DNA of 62,075 nucleotides, taken from assembly GCA_015680685.1 (NCBI GenBank), contig MNCI01015740.1, positions 309,995-372,069 on the forward strand, in the 5' to 3' direction. Positions 21,954 to 35,178 of this stretch are shown piece after piece. Position 1 is the stretch's first letter. Each line of letters begins with the position of its first letter. This stretch comes from Gnetum montanum. Its lineage: Eukaryota > Streptophyta > Gnetopsida > Gnetales > Gnetaceae. The notes beneath the pieces are model-generated. The model saw only the letters and a list, made by a program, of their open reading frames with translations, did no database searches and was not told the origin of the DNA. Both the position numbers and the translations under genes were made by a program.

Positions 21954-23872
21954 GATGGTATGCAAGGATCAATATGTCTCTTGATGTGGTTAAATTCATT
22001 GGGCCACATGTTAGTTGGAGTTTGATTGGTGGCCTTGAGAAGGTAACAAAAGGTGTTGTGTTTGAGAAAGCAGATGCATCATAGCATTGGACTTGTGCTA
22101 GGTTGGAGGATGTAGTGGTTTCAAAAGCATGTTGTCTTTTCCTTCAGTCATGTCTAAAAAAAGGATGCTTTCAACATTGTGGAGGACCTCCACTATTATT
22201 GATAGTAGTAGCACAAGTAACGTTTGTGGATTGGTGCTATGGTGCAAAGCCTTCTAGCACAATTGGTGGTGATGTAGAAGGAGGTGAAGGATGAGAATAT
22301 TGAGGTTGAGGAGAAGCATAAGGCACATGAGGTGGTGAATTTGTTGTAGAGGACATGGGTGGATAGTACTTGAGAGAATGATAATGAAAAGGTAAAGTAG
22401 AGGATATTGATTTGGTTGGAGAAACAGGGTGTTGAACATAATAAAAATTTGGCTCAAGACATACGAAGGGTATGGTTTGTTTGGTGGTGGCCTCCCCCAC
22501 AATTGGGGATTTTTCTACTGTGGTTAAACCTAGTACTTTTTTATGAAATCTAGATGTAGCATTCGTCCCCAATGCTCATGTAAATGTGATGAGACAAGGC
22601 ATTGGCCCTTGGGATGATCGTACAAGCAAATGTCACATTGATACGAGTGATTTGTAGTTGAGTTCTTATCCTTATTTTCTTCAACCCTTCTTTCCGATTG
22701 TCTAGTGGTGTTCTGTCCTGTTTCTTGGTTTATCATGGTTCTACCTCTAATAATGTTGGCATATTCTCCACATTTTTCATGTACCCATTACGTCATCTTA
22801 TTAATCTTTGCTTCAATTTCATCTAGTGATTGTAGTATTGGCAAGGATGATTCCACCTCCTTGAGGTGAGTTGATTTCTCCTCTTCATGATCATGGACCT
22901 TTGCTAATTTGAGAATTTGGTCCTACTGAGAGCTTTCAACATTCTCCCATTTAGCCATTTCTCCTTCTTCTTTTGCTACCCACTTAATAAGCTCTTGGAA
23001 TTGGTGGGTTTGTAGCTCGTAGAGTTGACCTCGGGCATACATCCCTAGGGTTTCCCTTGTTTCATTACAAAGGCCATCCATGATATGGTACATTAGCCTT
23101 TTTTCAAAGAATCCATGGCCTGGGAAATTATTTAACAATGAATAGTATCTTTCTAAGGCCATGTCCAAGGGTTCATGTTGTCCCTATTTCCATTCTTGGA
23201 TTTTTCTCCTCAAGGCTAACACTCTTGCATAGGTTTGATATCTTTCATTGAAGAGGTTTATCATTGTCGGCCAATGGCAAATTGATTTTGGCTTTAAAGA
23301 CTTGTACCATACTTTTTCTTGGCTAATGAGTGTCATAGGAAAGAGCTTAAGTCTTTTCCACTCATTATCAATATTGTTCCATGCACAGGCATTGTAGAAG
23401 ACTTGTAAATGATGTTGTGGATCTAAATCACAGCCTCCTAAAAAATTGGGAAAGTTGTTTAAATCAAGCCTAGGTATACAGCTTTCCTTATGATGCCTAT
23501 GGGATATTTGAATAGCCTCTTGTATATGCATTAGGCTCTTAGTGGAAAATAGGGGTTCATCATCACTAGGTAGGTTATAAGTTTGTGAGTCGGACGATGT
23601 TGTCTTTTTTCATGTTGGTGTTTCTAACTTTGCCCATGGGTTCGATTTTTAATTTTACGTTAACCCCTTGAGGAATAGTCATCCATTCTTGGGGATGTCC
23701 CATCTTCACTAGAGGTGTCTGAGTTGGATGATAAAAGTCCTTGAGTATCATTGGGATGCTTATGAACATATGAAACTCCTGCATAAGATTGAGTACTCCA
23801 AAATTCTTCGTTGGTTTTCCAACGAATTACCTTGCTAGATGTTGTGTTATCATTGTCTTGTGAAAGAGACAT
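21954..23872 (-). pseudogene. Gag of E3, C-terminally truncated by E1
   Basis: Starts ATG at 23872 (MSLSQDNDNTT). The core region 23531-22920 reads with little damage: LPxRLDLNNFPNF, FNERYQTYARVLALRRKIQEW, then LERYYSLLNNFPGHGF and MDGLCNETRETLG, which are capsid helices of Athila-type gag. A knuckle CDICLYDHPKGQC (about 22640-22600) has CX2CX3HX4C spacing. A proline/serine-rich C-terminus follows (22570-22237), and the collinear match to E6 gag runs until 21954 (E6 about 49310). One TAG and a few frame breaks occur. The best-preserved capsid coding in the window. Confidence 0.82.
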
Positions 23873-23986
23873 GGTTGTGAATTGTGTGTAACTTAATGAA
23901 ATTTAATTTCTTTACCTAAATATATATTGTTAATACCCTGTTAAAGTGATCTTGTATGATAGAACTAATCTAGATAACTAGCACTG

Positions 23987-24004
23987 TCCTTAGCAATGGC
24001 ACCA
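23987..24004 (-). promoter_or_regulatory. Primer-binding site of E3 (tRNA-Asp type)
   Basis: The plus strand TCCTTAGCAATGGCACCA matches 13 of 18 bases of the tRNA-Asp 3' end, and all differences are transitions. It sits one base inside the LTR. Confidence 0.75.
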
Positions 24005-24005
24005 A

Positions 24006-24921
24006 TGATAGGTGGCTAGGTACCCCTAAACTTAACCATATGAATGCGAGTGTTCACACACGATCTGGTTGAACTTTGCAGATGGAATAGTTATGGTGTC
24101 TAGATAGTTACATGTTGATCACAATTCACTATCTTCCCACCTAGACTAGTATTTGCTTTGTCACATATGGTTTAGTCCAGAGTGAGGTGTATGATGTGTT
24201 TCCTATCACTATGCTACTCCTAAGAACAATAGAGAATAACTTTGATTAAGCTAATGAGAAATATGGGAAGAGAATCTTAGCTAGCCTAAGTGCAATGAGT
24301 ATCTATCCTTAATCATTCATACACATCTTGGATTTCGTGTACTACTTCTAGGATTACCAAGTGCATATTACTTAAGCACTCGTAGATACGCTACTGGGAT
24401 ACCAAGTAGTCACACTTAAATGCTTGTGATTAAGTCATGCTCATTCTATGTTAAATAGCAAGGATAGTAAAGGAAGGTAAAGAAATATTAATTAAGAAAA
24501 CAACAAATAACAATAATAGTTAAGCTATTAAAACTAAGCGAATGTTGCAATGATGAAGTAATATCAATCTTTATTGCCAGTCATGTGTGTGTCCAAGTAC
24601 GTCATACTTGAATAAAGGTTTCATACAATTACAATAATCATACTACAAGCATGCACTAGGGAAAGAATTGAAATGAACTAAAAATGAAAAAAAAGACTCT
24701 AATTCTACACTTACTTACTTCCCCCTTCCTATGCACCCAAATGTGTATTTACAGGCTTACACAGGAATCACGATATCATGTATTTGATATCATTATCCTG
24801 GCCATGATATTACATACCTGATATCAAGGGTCCGATATCGGGGGTCCAATATCAAGGGTCTAATATCAAGGATCCGATATCAATGGTCTGATATTAGCAC
24901 ATGAAAAACCATGATTCATCA
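24006..24921 (-). repeat. 5' LTR of E3
   Basis: Plus edges TGATAGGTGGCTAGG and ..GATTCATCA; about 916 bp. The U3 (minus strand from 24921) has a run of GATATC-type units: TTGATATCGGATCC, TTGATATTAGACCC, CCGATATCGGACCC, TTGATATCAGGTATG (24895-24800). R/U5 aligns with the E6 LTRs. The expected TATA is changed to TGTAAATAC near 24755. Confidence 0.85.
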
Positions 24922-27480
24922 CTAGGTTTTGTAGCTCATGGTAGTTGTTCACCCTTTTGGCCAAGTTCTTAGCAATATACCATTGATTAGTGAACTTTCT
25001 CCTTAGAACTTTAAGCTTTACGTTGGTTATCTCCAAATTTTTTTTTGTCTCTTTATGATGCTTGAATGCTACCTCATAGAGGAGATAGGAATTAGCCACC
25101 TCCTTTTCCAATTTGGACCTTAGTCTCTTTACTATAAGTATTGCCATGTTTGTGTAATAGAGGTGGGAAAGCTCCATATATTTTATCATCTCCTCGATCT
25201 ACAGCTCCTTTAAGTGAATCTTAGCTTTGTTGTACATGTTCAATTCATCAAAGATGGGCTACCATACATCACCTCATTGTTGGAGTTGTTGAAGGACCTC
25301 ATTAATCTTCACGTTTTCTAATTTAATCTTCTTTTCATTGACCTATTTAAGGAGTCCAACTTGGTCTCTATAACAATTTTTTAATCATTCAAATTTCAAG
25401 GCTTCATTTTTCGAAGCTGCTACCTCAATGGTTGTCTTTTGGTGAAGCACATGGACTTCCTTCATTGAGAGATTAATGTTCTCTGCTACTACCCTCCTTA
25501 GATCTAGGTTTACCTTGGCTAGGTAATCCTAATGTTGGTGGATGAATTTAGTCATTTAACCTTTTTTTTGCTCAATATTTCATGGGTTAATCTTTAGTTA
25601 AGATTAAGTTCCCCTTTTATACTTGCAAAACATCCATGTTAGTGTTAAAGGCCATGACTTTCAACAAGGATGCATTGAAGATCATTACTTCTTTTGCATC
25701 CTTAACCTCTTGTAATATGTGTTGAAGTTGCTGGAAAGCTTCATCCCTAGTAAGCTCTGACCTAAAAATGGTAGGGTCAAAGGGATAGGCACATAATTTT
25801 GTAACTTTGATAACCAACCATCGATTGGTAGTGATGGCCTCCTTTAGTTGTGCACTAGCAATTAGCAACTTGCCCTTTGTCTCAAGTAGTTGCAAGTGGT
25901 TCACAGTGATCTCATCCAAAAGATTGAAGATCTCTAGAAGTGGTTGTCTAGTTTTTACTAATTATTTCAACACTTCTTCGTGTTGGGTGATGCTTAAGTG
26001 ATCACTCTTTGCTCTTGTAGATGCATGAATGTTTTTCATTATAACAATATTTGGTACAACTATTGTAAGAGCATTCATGGCTTCAGTCACTTTGTCAGCC
26101 ACCACTTTCACTACTGTCTCCTAGCCTTTATGCTACATAACCAAGACAGTCACATCCTTTCCCTCCTCCAACCTAACAAAGAAGGTTATATCATTCCTTG
26201 AAGTGTCAAGGAATTTTTGTCTAGGAATTGACATTGTGACCTCTTGATTACTTGAATTGGATCTTGTGGGAACTTGGTTCCTTTGAGCTAAGAATAGTAG
26301 GGCTATTTCCCAGTTTAACTAGCTGATGTCTTGGTAACCTCATTGAGATGACTTAAGGCTAGATAGTAAATTAAGGATTCCGCACCACCTATTGAGCCTT
26401 ACTATTGCTATGGGTACTACTCTTGAAGCTTTCTAAGACTTTCAGTAGCTGCAAGCATATCCAGTGTAGTTTCTCCTATAGGTGGTGGTGGTGGTGGCTT
26501 CTTCTCCTCTTGTAGCTTAGCTACTACCTTGTCAGTCATCATCTCATGCCATGATGCAACAAAAGCATGGAAAATCACATCATTGACATAGTGCAATATC
26601 CCTTCCCTCTTGCATAATTTGTGAATGAGGCATGGAAAAGGAAGTGTATTCCTTTCCTTCTTATTTTCCTTAAAGCAGATTTCAACGTCCAAATAAATGA
26701 ATTGGAAAAGGTTTACTAGGAATTTTCTACTTAGAGCATTACATGCCTAGGTAGAGAAGGCTGTCACCTTGCTGGGCCTCATCATTGGATTCAGGTTATA
26801 GGCTGCAATTTTAAAATATGCATGCTCCACCTTTATGAGGGAATTGTACTCATTATAGTTCACTTCATAATAATGATGGACCTATTCTTTCTTAGCTTCA
26901 TGGTCTGCCTATGTAGAAATTTTTGCTAACTTAGCTCTAGTGTCAGGCAAACTAAGGACCTCCACAATGGCCTCAATTGAGTAGGAGATGGTGATGTATT
27001 TGATCTTTATGAATGCATCTCCTTGTTAGTTATTCCAAATTAGGTAATTCTTTCCCATGTACCATTCTCTACTGTTGAAGAGAATGAATTATATGAAAGA
27101 CCCATGTAGTTGTGTGTAGATTTCTTCTAGTGCCAATTCCAAGAAGGAACCAAAGTTTAACTCTTAAAGAATGAAACTCTAGATTTGCTTGATTCTTATT
27201 TTCTCTAGGTAGGCCTCCATGAGGATAACTTCAAGGTTAGGCCTTGGCCTATGGACTTCATCCTACATTGACTGGCCTGTCTATGTAGTGGAAATCTATT
27301 GGATAGATTCCACTATGGGCTCCTCTCGAAGAGATCCTACTACATTAGTCATTTCAATTTTTTGCTTCTGAGGTTGTTGTGGTTATTACTATTGGCTCCT
27401 TCCTCCTCTTGGTTGCTTTTCCCTAGGCTAAAAGGCCCTCTTACTTTCAGGCCTTGCTTTGGTACTAATTGTGATCACAA
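24922..27480 (-). pseudogene. Sense accessory ORF of E4, plant-transposon-like domain plus coiled coil
   Basis: Minus-strand coding block 3' of pol, in the position where Athila elements carry an env-like ORF. The basic N-terminus starts near 27450 (VPKQG... type, ATG apparently lost). The middle (26692-26417) reads NTLPFPCLIHKLCKREGI, the signature of the putative plant transposon protein domain, followed by a run of six prolines. The C-terminal half (25919-24922) is long, charged and probably coiled coil. It matches the E6 ORF at 51368-54203: MELSHLYYTNMAIL here and MELANLRYANLTML there. It is cut by E3 at 24921. No signal peptide or clear membrane segment is seen. Function unknown. Confidence 0.65.
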
Positions 27481-27889
27481 ATGTAACCTAAGATTATCTT
27501 TTTACTTCATAACCTTTAGTTCTTTTGATATCTTTCTTATTAGATTAGGTTATGCTTAAGCTTGTTTTTGATCTTAGTGAGTTATATTATTTTATTCATT
27601 AGATATTAGAGTTTGCTTATTAGGTCTAACCTACTTGGGATGGGTAATTTAATATTATTTTAATAGGTGAACCTTGGGAAGTTAGGAAAATTTCAAAAAA
27701 ATTTCTAAAAGAAACCAAAGGTTTAGGTCCCCCACAACATAAAGCTTATCTATGGTAGCTTGAAGATTGAAAAATGGATTGAATCAGGTTAGTGGTTTGA
27801 GAGTTATGGCTCTTTGAAGGTTCTTAGGCTCTAAAAAATTTATAAAACTCCTCTTGCATTGAGGCAAAATGATGTAAAAATGGCTAAGT

Positions 27890-28010
27890 GTCATGCGTAT
27901 ATATAGTATTTTTGTATTACATCAATGGGGATGCATCAATGGGGCTACATCGACAAATTCCACTACATCAATAGAGCTGCATCAATGTAGTTACACTTAG
28001 TGCTACTCTG
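27890..28010 (-). promoter_or_regulatory. U3-like repeat cluster upstream of the E4 accessory ORF
   Basis: The plus strand has repeated CATCAATGGGG, GCATCAATGGGGCTACATC, ACATCAATAGAGC and GCATCAATGTAG (27918-27990), then on the minus strand a TATATATA box (27905-27898). The same ATTGATG/ATCAATG units and a TATA-like site form the U3 of the E4 5' LTR at 45794-45905. No LTR edge is present here, so this is an internal promoter candidate. Confidence 0.55.
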
Positions 28011-29340
28011 CATATGAAAAGTAAGGAATTTTGGTGAGTTTTGGAATAGAAAAAGAGTCCTATGAAAGCCAGAAAAACATAGAAGGATGACAAAAACATA
28101 GAAGAGGGTTGTAATTTCGTTTGGAGAGAAGAGTGGATTAGGGTTGGATGAATTGATAATACCAAGAGAAAGCAAACTAAGTCCTATAAAATGTAAGGTT
28201 ATGAGATTAATTGAGGGACAGGAAGTTTAACCTTAAAGAGATCAAAGCGTATGCGAGTGGGTCCTTCCCAAACTAGGCTTATACCTATGATGCCCTTGCA
28301 TGCTCTCATCATAAGGGGTCCATAGATACCAAGGATGATTAATGATTATTATATGTTAAAATTCAAATCCATGTGAGAGATTGTCTAAGGATTATCTCAC
28401 TTTCATAACAAATACATCAATTGACAATGATAGAAGGTAATGAGGTGATTGGTGGTGAGGTAAGAGTGATGGTAGAGAGAGAATGGTGGTTAGGTGATCT
28501 GGATCTAGGTCACATGAGATCCTTGTGGAGTTTGTGGTTAAAATGATCTGATACCAACCCATCCCCAGTCAGGACCAAGTTCATTTCATTAATAGTGACC
28601 TCACATTAACATTTTCTTTTGTAATAACCACTCCAAGAGAAGAAGAAAAAAGAAGAAGGAAGAAAGGGCCTTAGTTAGAGAGGTGTATTTAGGCATGGAT
28701 AACATATCTTTTTAGCTTCATAACTAGTGCTTGTAGCCCATTATTATGATTGAGTGTGCTTTGAATTTCCATGTTGTTTTTTACAACAACCACATCATGC
28801 AAAGACATGTTTCCTATTATGGTTGATAATAGGAGTGGTGATTTACCAATGGGAGATCATAAAACTTGAGAGGGAAGTTGAAAAAAGCATACAACAAATC
28901 CCCTTAAGGTCACACCCTTGTCCATTTCAAGTCTATTAAGTAACAAGATCATGAATTACTTCAAGTTTCAATTGTGAAAGGACCTTAGGTTCTCATGATA
29001 TAGAGCTCCTTAGAGTAGATGGAATGAACGGATGTTGTGGACTTACTACTTGATATTAGTAGAAAATTAACAATCTATTGATCTAGGACATAATCCAAAG
29101 ATAAAATTTGATCATTTAGCAATCATTCATAATATTAAATACTGCATTAATTCATGTTTAGTAGTAGTAGTAGCCATGACAAAAATTCAGGATTTCATAA
29201 CATACAAAACAAAACAAAACAAGATAAAACCAAACAAGGTAAAATTAAAAGAAAGAAATTGGAAAATATAAAAGAAGTAGTAAAACATTCAAGAAAAATG
29301 GAAATCATATGAAAAACATTGTAAAACAAAAAGTTGAATA
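28011..29340 (-). other. 3' noncoding tail of E4
   Basis: Collinear with the tails of E5 and E1 from about 28240 (GTGGGTCCTTCCCAAACTAGGC, compare 34048). No gene seen. Contains a run of AAAACAAAACAAAAC near 29200-29225. Confidence 0.65.
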
Positions 29341-32050
29341 ATTGGGTAGCCTTCATAGAATGTTAATATAGTTGGCCATCTCTTCCATGATTGAGTTGAA
29401 AGGGGAAGATCCAAAAAATAGTGTGCTTGTCCATCTACTAAGGTGTTAGTGCCACTAGTGATCTTAAGTGCCACAAAATGCTTCACTTGTTGGATGTTAA
29501 CTAACAACCATTTCACTGGGCTTGAAGGATGGTAAATTATCATGACACTAAAAGAAAAAGTTACATGAATGATGTAAGATCCTTGTCATAGCATTTAAAA
29601 TTTTGTATGCTATCGTACATGCATGGGATTCCAATAGAGAATCTTATCACCCAGTTGAAATTTAACTCTCCTTATTCATGCATCATGACTTTGTTTGGCA
29701 TGTGCCTTGTGCACTTCATTCCTTAATAAGGCTACTTCTCAGTTCTTATCTAGCACATTTACTATCATTAGGTGTTTTCTTTTTGCTAGGCTGAGATCAA
29801 GATCAAGCTCATAGGTTGTTAAGAGTGTATAGAGCTTAGCTTGGACTGGAAGTATTGGTAGTTTTCCATACATCAACTTGTAGGAAGAATAACCAATAGG
29901 AAGTTTCCAGGTTGATTGATAAGCCCATATAACATCATTGAGTGTTGTGCTCCAATCCTTTCTATATTTACTAATTGTATGTGTTAGTATCTTGGTTATT
30001 TCCTTGTTAGTAATTTTCTCTTGATTTTTAGCTTGGGGGGTGATAGGAAGCTATTAATTTATGTTGCACCCATAAGCGTTACATAAGTTTTTGAAAAGTA
30101 GCACCTATAAAGTGAGTTCCATTATTAGAAATAAGTGTCCTAGGTATATCAAACCTATTTACCACATTTTTTAAATAAACTATATTATAGTGGAAGATGA
30201 ATAATTGATGATAGTTGTGGCTTCAGCCCACTTGGTGAAGTAGTTAACTATTATGATGATACATGCCTTTTCATTGGATATGGGGTTGATGGATCCCATG
30301 AAGTTAATGCCCTAGAGGTTAAAAGGGTTGAGTGGTGGATCCATTTTTGGGATTGTTCCATTCGTATAGTCATTCTTCTATCTCTTTGACAATGCTCACA
30401 TGAATGAGAAAGATGATGGATATTTCTAAAGATTGAATGCCAAAAGTATCTTACCATGAGGATTTTCACTGGCGTCCTTCTCCCTACATAATGATCTCCA
30501 CAAGGACATGCATGAGCATCCTAGAGGATCCACAGTTGATCAACAACATTGGGCATGCACCATCATATCAAGACATTGGCATAAACCATATAAAGATTAC
30601 CTTTGATCTCCATGTAATTCTTGACTTAGTAAAGAAACTATTATTTCTTCTTACTATCCCATTCTTGTGGAGTCTCTTAAGTGAGAAAAATAAGAGAGAA
30701 ATTCATTATACTAATTAAGACCTTTGGGATTTTTAACTTCAATAGCTTTTGCAAAGAGAAGTTCATCTAAAAATTAATTAGATAAAGGTTCCTCATCCTC
30801 TTTGTTATCTCATCATAACCAAGACAAGTGACCAACAACCATGTTCTTAGTTTCCTTTTTGTCCACCATTGTGAGATTTAACTTTTTTAGAATCACTAGC
30901 CATTGTATGGCATGAGGGCTCACTACTAGCTTATTTATTAGGAATTTGATGGTGTTGTGATCTATGTGTACAAAGATATGATATCCAAGCACATAATTCT
31001 TGAATTTCTCTAAGGTTTACATCATTTTTTATCATCCAATTATGTAAGTATGGCCCCCAATGCATTATTGGATGCATCTATCATAATGTAGAAGGGTCTA
31101 GACTAATCTAAAGCATGTAGAATGGGAGTCTCTACAAGATTTTTCTTTAACTACTAAAATTCTAGTTTACATTCCTTGGTCTAGTTGAAGGATATATCAT
31201 TATTTATTAGTTCTACTAATGACTTAGCAATTCTTGAGCAGTTTTCAATGAAAAATCAATAATAATCAATCTACCCAAGGAATGACCTTACATCTTTTAC
31301 TATTTTATATTGTCTAGTAATTCCTTGGATGACGTATACTTTCTCTAGGTCTACTTCAATCCCTTTTTTTGAAATATAGTGTCCCAATACTATGCCTTCT
31401 TGGACCATCAAGTTGCTTTTCTACTAGTTGAGCTTTAGATTAATCTTTACACATCATTGAAGAACTTGCTCAAGATGGTCTAAGGCTTACTCAAAAGTGG
31501 TACCATAGGTAGAGAAGTCATCCATGAATACTTCTAACTCACTACTAATTTTCTATTGAAAAGGCCCAACTGATGGAAAGTAGTAGGAGCATTACATAAG
31601 TCAAAGAGCATCTTTTGTATGCAAAATTTCCTTAAGGACTTTTGGATGTTGTTTTGTCTTGATACTTTGGCATGATCTGGATCTATTTATAGTCACTATA
31701 ACCATTTAGAAAGCTATAGTAGCAATGTCTTGCAATGGTGTTCAACACTTGGTCAACAAATGGCAATGCAAAAATGATTTTTGAAGGTTTCCATGTTCAA
31801 TAGCTTGAAATCTATGTATACTCTTCATTTCCCTTCTTTCTTAGGTATAATCACAAGTGGACTAACCCATTCTCTATTTGTAATTGGATATATGAACCTA
31901 GTCTTTAAAAGTTGTTCTACTTCTTCCTTAATAACTTGCTTAGGTTTTGGGTTAAACCTTCTCTATAGTTGCCTCTTTGACTTGATGGAAGAGTTTGTGT
32001 AGATGTAGTGCTAGCATATTCATGGATCTATCCATCTTAGTTCATGATAT
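29340..32050 (-). pseudogene. RT, RNase H and integrase of E4
   Basis: Minus-strand pol with many stops. RT has EVFMDDFSTYG (about 31540-31510), the xxDD catalytic site. RNase H follows (30990-30800) with the expected VHIDH-type and DKKE/NMV-type blocks. Integrase has the zinc-domain HSCEHCQRD (about 30410-30380), the core with LISNNGTHF near 30135, where Asp is expected at the third residue, and a C-terminus ending in QVKHFVALKI (29500-29440). RT copies the RNA genome, RNase H removes it and integrase inserts the DNA, but this copy cannot encode working enzymes. Collinear with E5. Confidence 0.78.
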
Positions 32051-32460
32051 GACTAGACAAAGGTTGTTGGCCATTTGTTCACTAGTTTTAGCAACTTCCT
32101 TTTCTAATATTGAGCAAGATTAGCATTAATGATTACTAGCTTACCATTGTTAAGGAAATCATATTATAGTGTTTCTAGTAAATTTCTTAGTTCAAGGGAC
32201 TCTTGCTTGAAGTGATCTAGGATTTCCAACTCTTCTAATCCATTTCATCTTGCATGTGGGAGAGTTGACTATGGAGCTATTTCATTTTATCCATATTCTT
32301 GATGTAGGTACTTATGAGACTCTCCAATAATTTCATGCATATTGTGGATTTATCTTAATATTTTAATGTTAGTCACTAGGTACTATCCTATTATGTGGCT
32401 GCTACAGATAGGCACTTTTGAATGGCTACTATTTTAACACATTGGTTGCATGCTTGGATA
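32051..32460 (-). pseudogene. Protease C-terminal region and linker of E4, left of E5
   Basis: Collinear with E5 38050-38370 and E1 1640-1860: the GCATGC-containing stretch near 32450 corresponds to the cysteine-rich segment after the protease. It ends at the E5 TSD. No long open frame. Confidence 0.6.
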
Positions 32461-32465
32461 GATGT
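32461..32465. repeat. Target-site duplication of E5, left copy
   Basis: GATGT, repeated at 42345-42349. Confidence 0.9.
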
Positions 32466-33283
32466 TGATGAGTGGCGAGGTACCCATACGCTCAACCATA
32501 TGAATATGAGCATTTCACACACAATCTGGTCAAATTCCAAGGACTAAGTGCCTATGCACCTTTGTGGAATGGTAATGGGTTGGTTAGTCATTGTCTTCCC
32601 AAACTTACTTGTATATCATGATTGTATGGTTAAGTAAGCTTGAGGCATATGATTTTTATGGTTTTTATGTGTTTTATATCCTACACTAATAAGGAGGGGA
32701 AGAGAGATAACTAAGTAACTAATATAATTTAACTATTCATTAACTAAGTTCTAATTACTCCTAACACCAATATTTGTTCCCACTTGCTGTACACATCCTG
32801 AAGCAGTGCAACGTTGCTGGGATTACCAAACGCTAATTGTTACTGGGTTACCAAGTGCTACACGCATGCTTGAAGTGGTCATACTAAGTGTATTTAACTA
32901 AGAGAGTTGTAGGGTGAGAGAGATCATGAGTTAACTAAGAAATAATTAAATAATAATTAACACTAATTAATCTATTTTGTATGCTACAAGGTTTATCATA
33001 AAGTTCATCTTTATTGCTGTACACAAAGTGTGCTCAGGTACACAATGCTTGAATAAAGATCCATTCACTCTATGACACCTACTACAGGCACGCAAAAATA
33101 GTTCTAACTCTGGAGGGAAAATTGGCAAGAGTTTGGCTAAGGGACTAAATTCTAATGTGGAAACCAAGGATGCCACTCTTATTTATAGGCAAGGAGGCAG
33201 GTCATGATATCGGGTATTCGACATCGCATGGTTGATCCGATATCATAGGCACAATATCGTGGACGTGATATCATGGTTCATCA
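32466..33283 (-). repeat. 3' LTR of E5
   Basis: 818 bp, plus edges TGATGAGTGGCGAGG and ..GGTTCATCA. On the minus strand: U3 with GATATCACGTCCACGATATT, TATA box in CTATAAATAAGAG (about 33187-33175), and AATAAAGAT near 33025. Confidence 0.92.
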
Positions 33284-35175
33284 TACTCCCATGACTGAAT
33301 GAAAACTCATCCTTGAGTTCCTTACAAAATATTGGGAAGGTATGGGATTATTGACTGAATGATCATTGATAGTGGGGTGGGGTGACAGACTCAACATGCC
33401 TAGTGAATAGATCAATAATAGAATACATGACAACATTAGTGTTCATAACCACAATAGTGAACACTATACATAAATGACATCTAGCCTTATTTGGAAGATA
33501 GTAGAGAAGGAGAGAGAGAAAGAAGAAGATGTGTTACTATCGATGCCAAGATTGTGCCTTCCATTGTTTGTCCATAGCCACACCACCAATCTTGCTCCTT
33601 TCGTAAATGTTCCAATTCTGGTCCATCTTGAGTGTTTCCTCTAGGCCCAGTCCATTGTTGTATGATTGCCATATACACACACAACATAGTAAAAAATGAG
33701 TGAGGGTAGATAAATCACAATGTAGTTGATACCTTGCCTCAATGTAAAGTGCATTGGTTGAGTTGTGGTTATGGTAGATACTGGTTTTAGAGATTTTAAC
33801 ATTGGTGACTACCTAAGGTGTAGGGGTTAGGAAAAATTGAAAAATTTGTGCCCGGGTCCCCATGACTAAGAGCAAACCTTTGGTAGCAATAGGATGGAAA
33901 AAGATAAGAAATAAGAATGGTGGAGAAAAGGTAACAATAGTAACGCCAATAAAATGGATGTCATGGATGGGGATGAAATGAAAAATTGTTGATTGCAGGA
34001 AATTTTTAAGAGAAAGAAGTTAACAAATGCACCAAAAAGGAATTCTAGTTGGTCCTTCCTAAAGTAGGCTCATGCCCTTGATGCCCTGACAAACCCACAA
34101 ACCAAAGAGTCTGTAAGCTCTAGGAATCTCAATTAGAAGCAAGAGTTAAAAACTTACCCATAAGAAATTACCAAGGAAAAACAATGCATCAACCAAGATA
34201 CAGACTAATGATAAAACTGGCAATGAGGTGAAAAATGGAAAAGAAGGGTGGAGAGGAGAGAATGGAATGGAAACCCAAGGACAAGGTTGTGTAAAGTCCC
34301 TTGTGTGTTTTATGGTCAATGTGATCAAGTAGAACTCATTCCAAATCCAGGCTCAACAAACCACATTCAGTGACCTTGCATCAATACATTTGACCAACCT
34401 ATCCTCTTGAAGCAACAAGAATACCTCTACAAAAAGTCACCACCATTCTGAGAGGAGTGAGATGGAGAACCAGGAAGTGAGAAAGGGCCTTAGTTAGAGA
34501 GAACCTTCAGGCATGGGTAACATGTCTTTCCAGTGCCATAACCAGTGTGTGTAGCCCAGTTTCATTATTGTGTCAAAGGGGTGTGCTTTGAATTCTCACT
34601 ATTTTTGTGTGTGTTTTTTGCCTGAGAACCACACCATGCAAAGACTTATTTTTATGTACTCAACTTCCGGTGATTTGATGAATGGTCAGAATGGTGGAAA
34701 ACCCAAAGAAAAAACATCCAAGCACTCAAGATAATAGTCAGCACAAATGCATCGAATCCCTTTGAAGTCACACCCTTTTCATCCCTTGATTCCTTGCTTA
34801 GTTTGAGAAATATTAAGCCACCAATTTTTTAATAGTTTTATTAGATAAAGGGACTATATAGTTCCAAGCCAAGGTAGATCATAGGATTTTATGGATATAT
34901 GAAGGATGTGGACTCATTTCTTGTTTAATGAAAAGAACCATACCTTAATATCAACATCATACTTCAAAGGTAAAATCCAAACATTAGCAATCAATATAAT
35001 ATTATTCATACCACCATCATGAACACTTATTGGGTAATGAACAAAACAAAATCACATGAAGAAACGGTAAAAATATGAATGATGGTGTAAAATAAAGATT
35101 AAAGAAATGTGAAAAAAAAATGTGCAAAATAAAAATGTGTAAAAAAAATATTTAGAAAGAGTTGAGGGCTTTCAA
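33284..35175 (-). other. 3' noncoding tail and polypurine region of E5
   Basis: Next to the LTR the minus strand reads CATGGGAGTA, a short purine run that can be the polypurine tract. The rest is noncoding. From 33730 upward it is collinear with 1-1440 of E1. An A-rich stretch lies near 35040-35150. Confidence 0.65.
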
Positions 35176-35178
35176 TGG

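Larger units (their letters stand above)
21954..24921 (-). mobile_element. E3: Athila-like element, 5' LTR and gag only
   Basis: Minus-strand order: 5' LTR (24921-24006), PBS (24004-23987), gag (23872-21954). Gag is cut at 21954 by E1. The rest would lie beyond E1, left of the window. The outer LTR edge at 24921 abuts the C-terminal part of the E4 accessory ORF in the same reading sense, which shows that E3 was inserted into that ORF rather than forming a tandem with it. Its gag is closest to that of E6. Confidence 0.82.

Noticed and set aside
24006-27480. Accessory ORF and gag on either side of one LTR looked like a tandem element pair sharing an LTR.
   Set aside because: The ORF is cut in mid-coil exactly at the LTR edge, whereas in E6 the ORF has ~290 further residues-worth of sequence and a spacer before its 3' LTR. 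Insertion of E3 into E4 explains this better.
27299-27559. Plus-strand hydrophobic frame.
   Set aside because: Antisense shadow of the basic N-terminus of the E4 accessory ORF.
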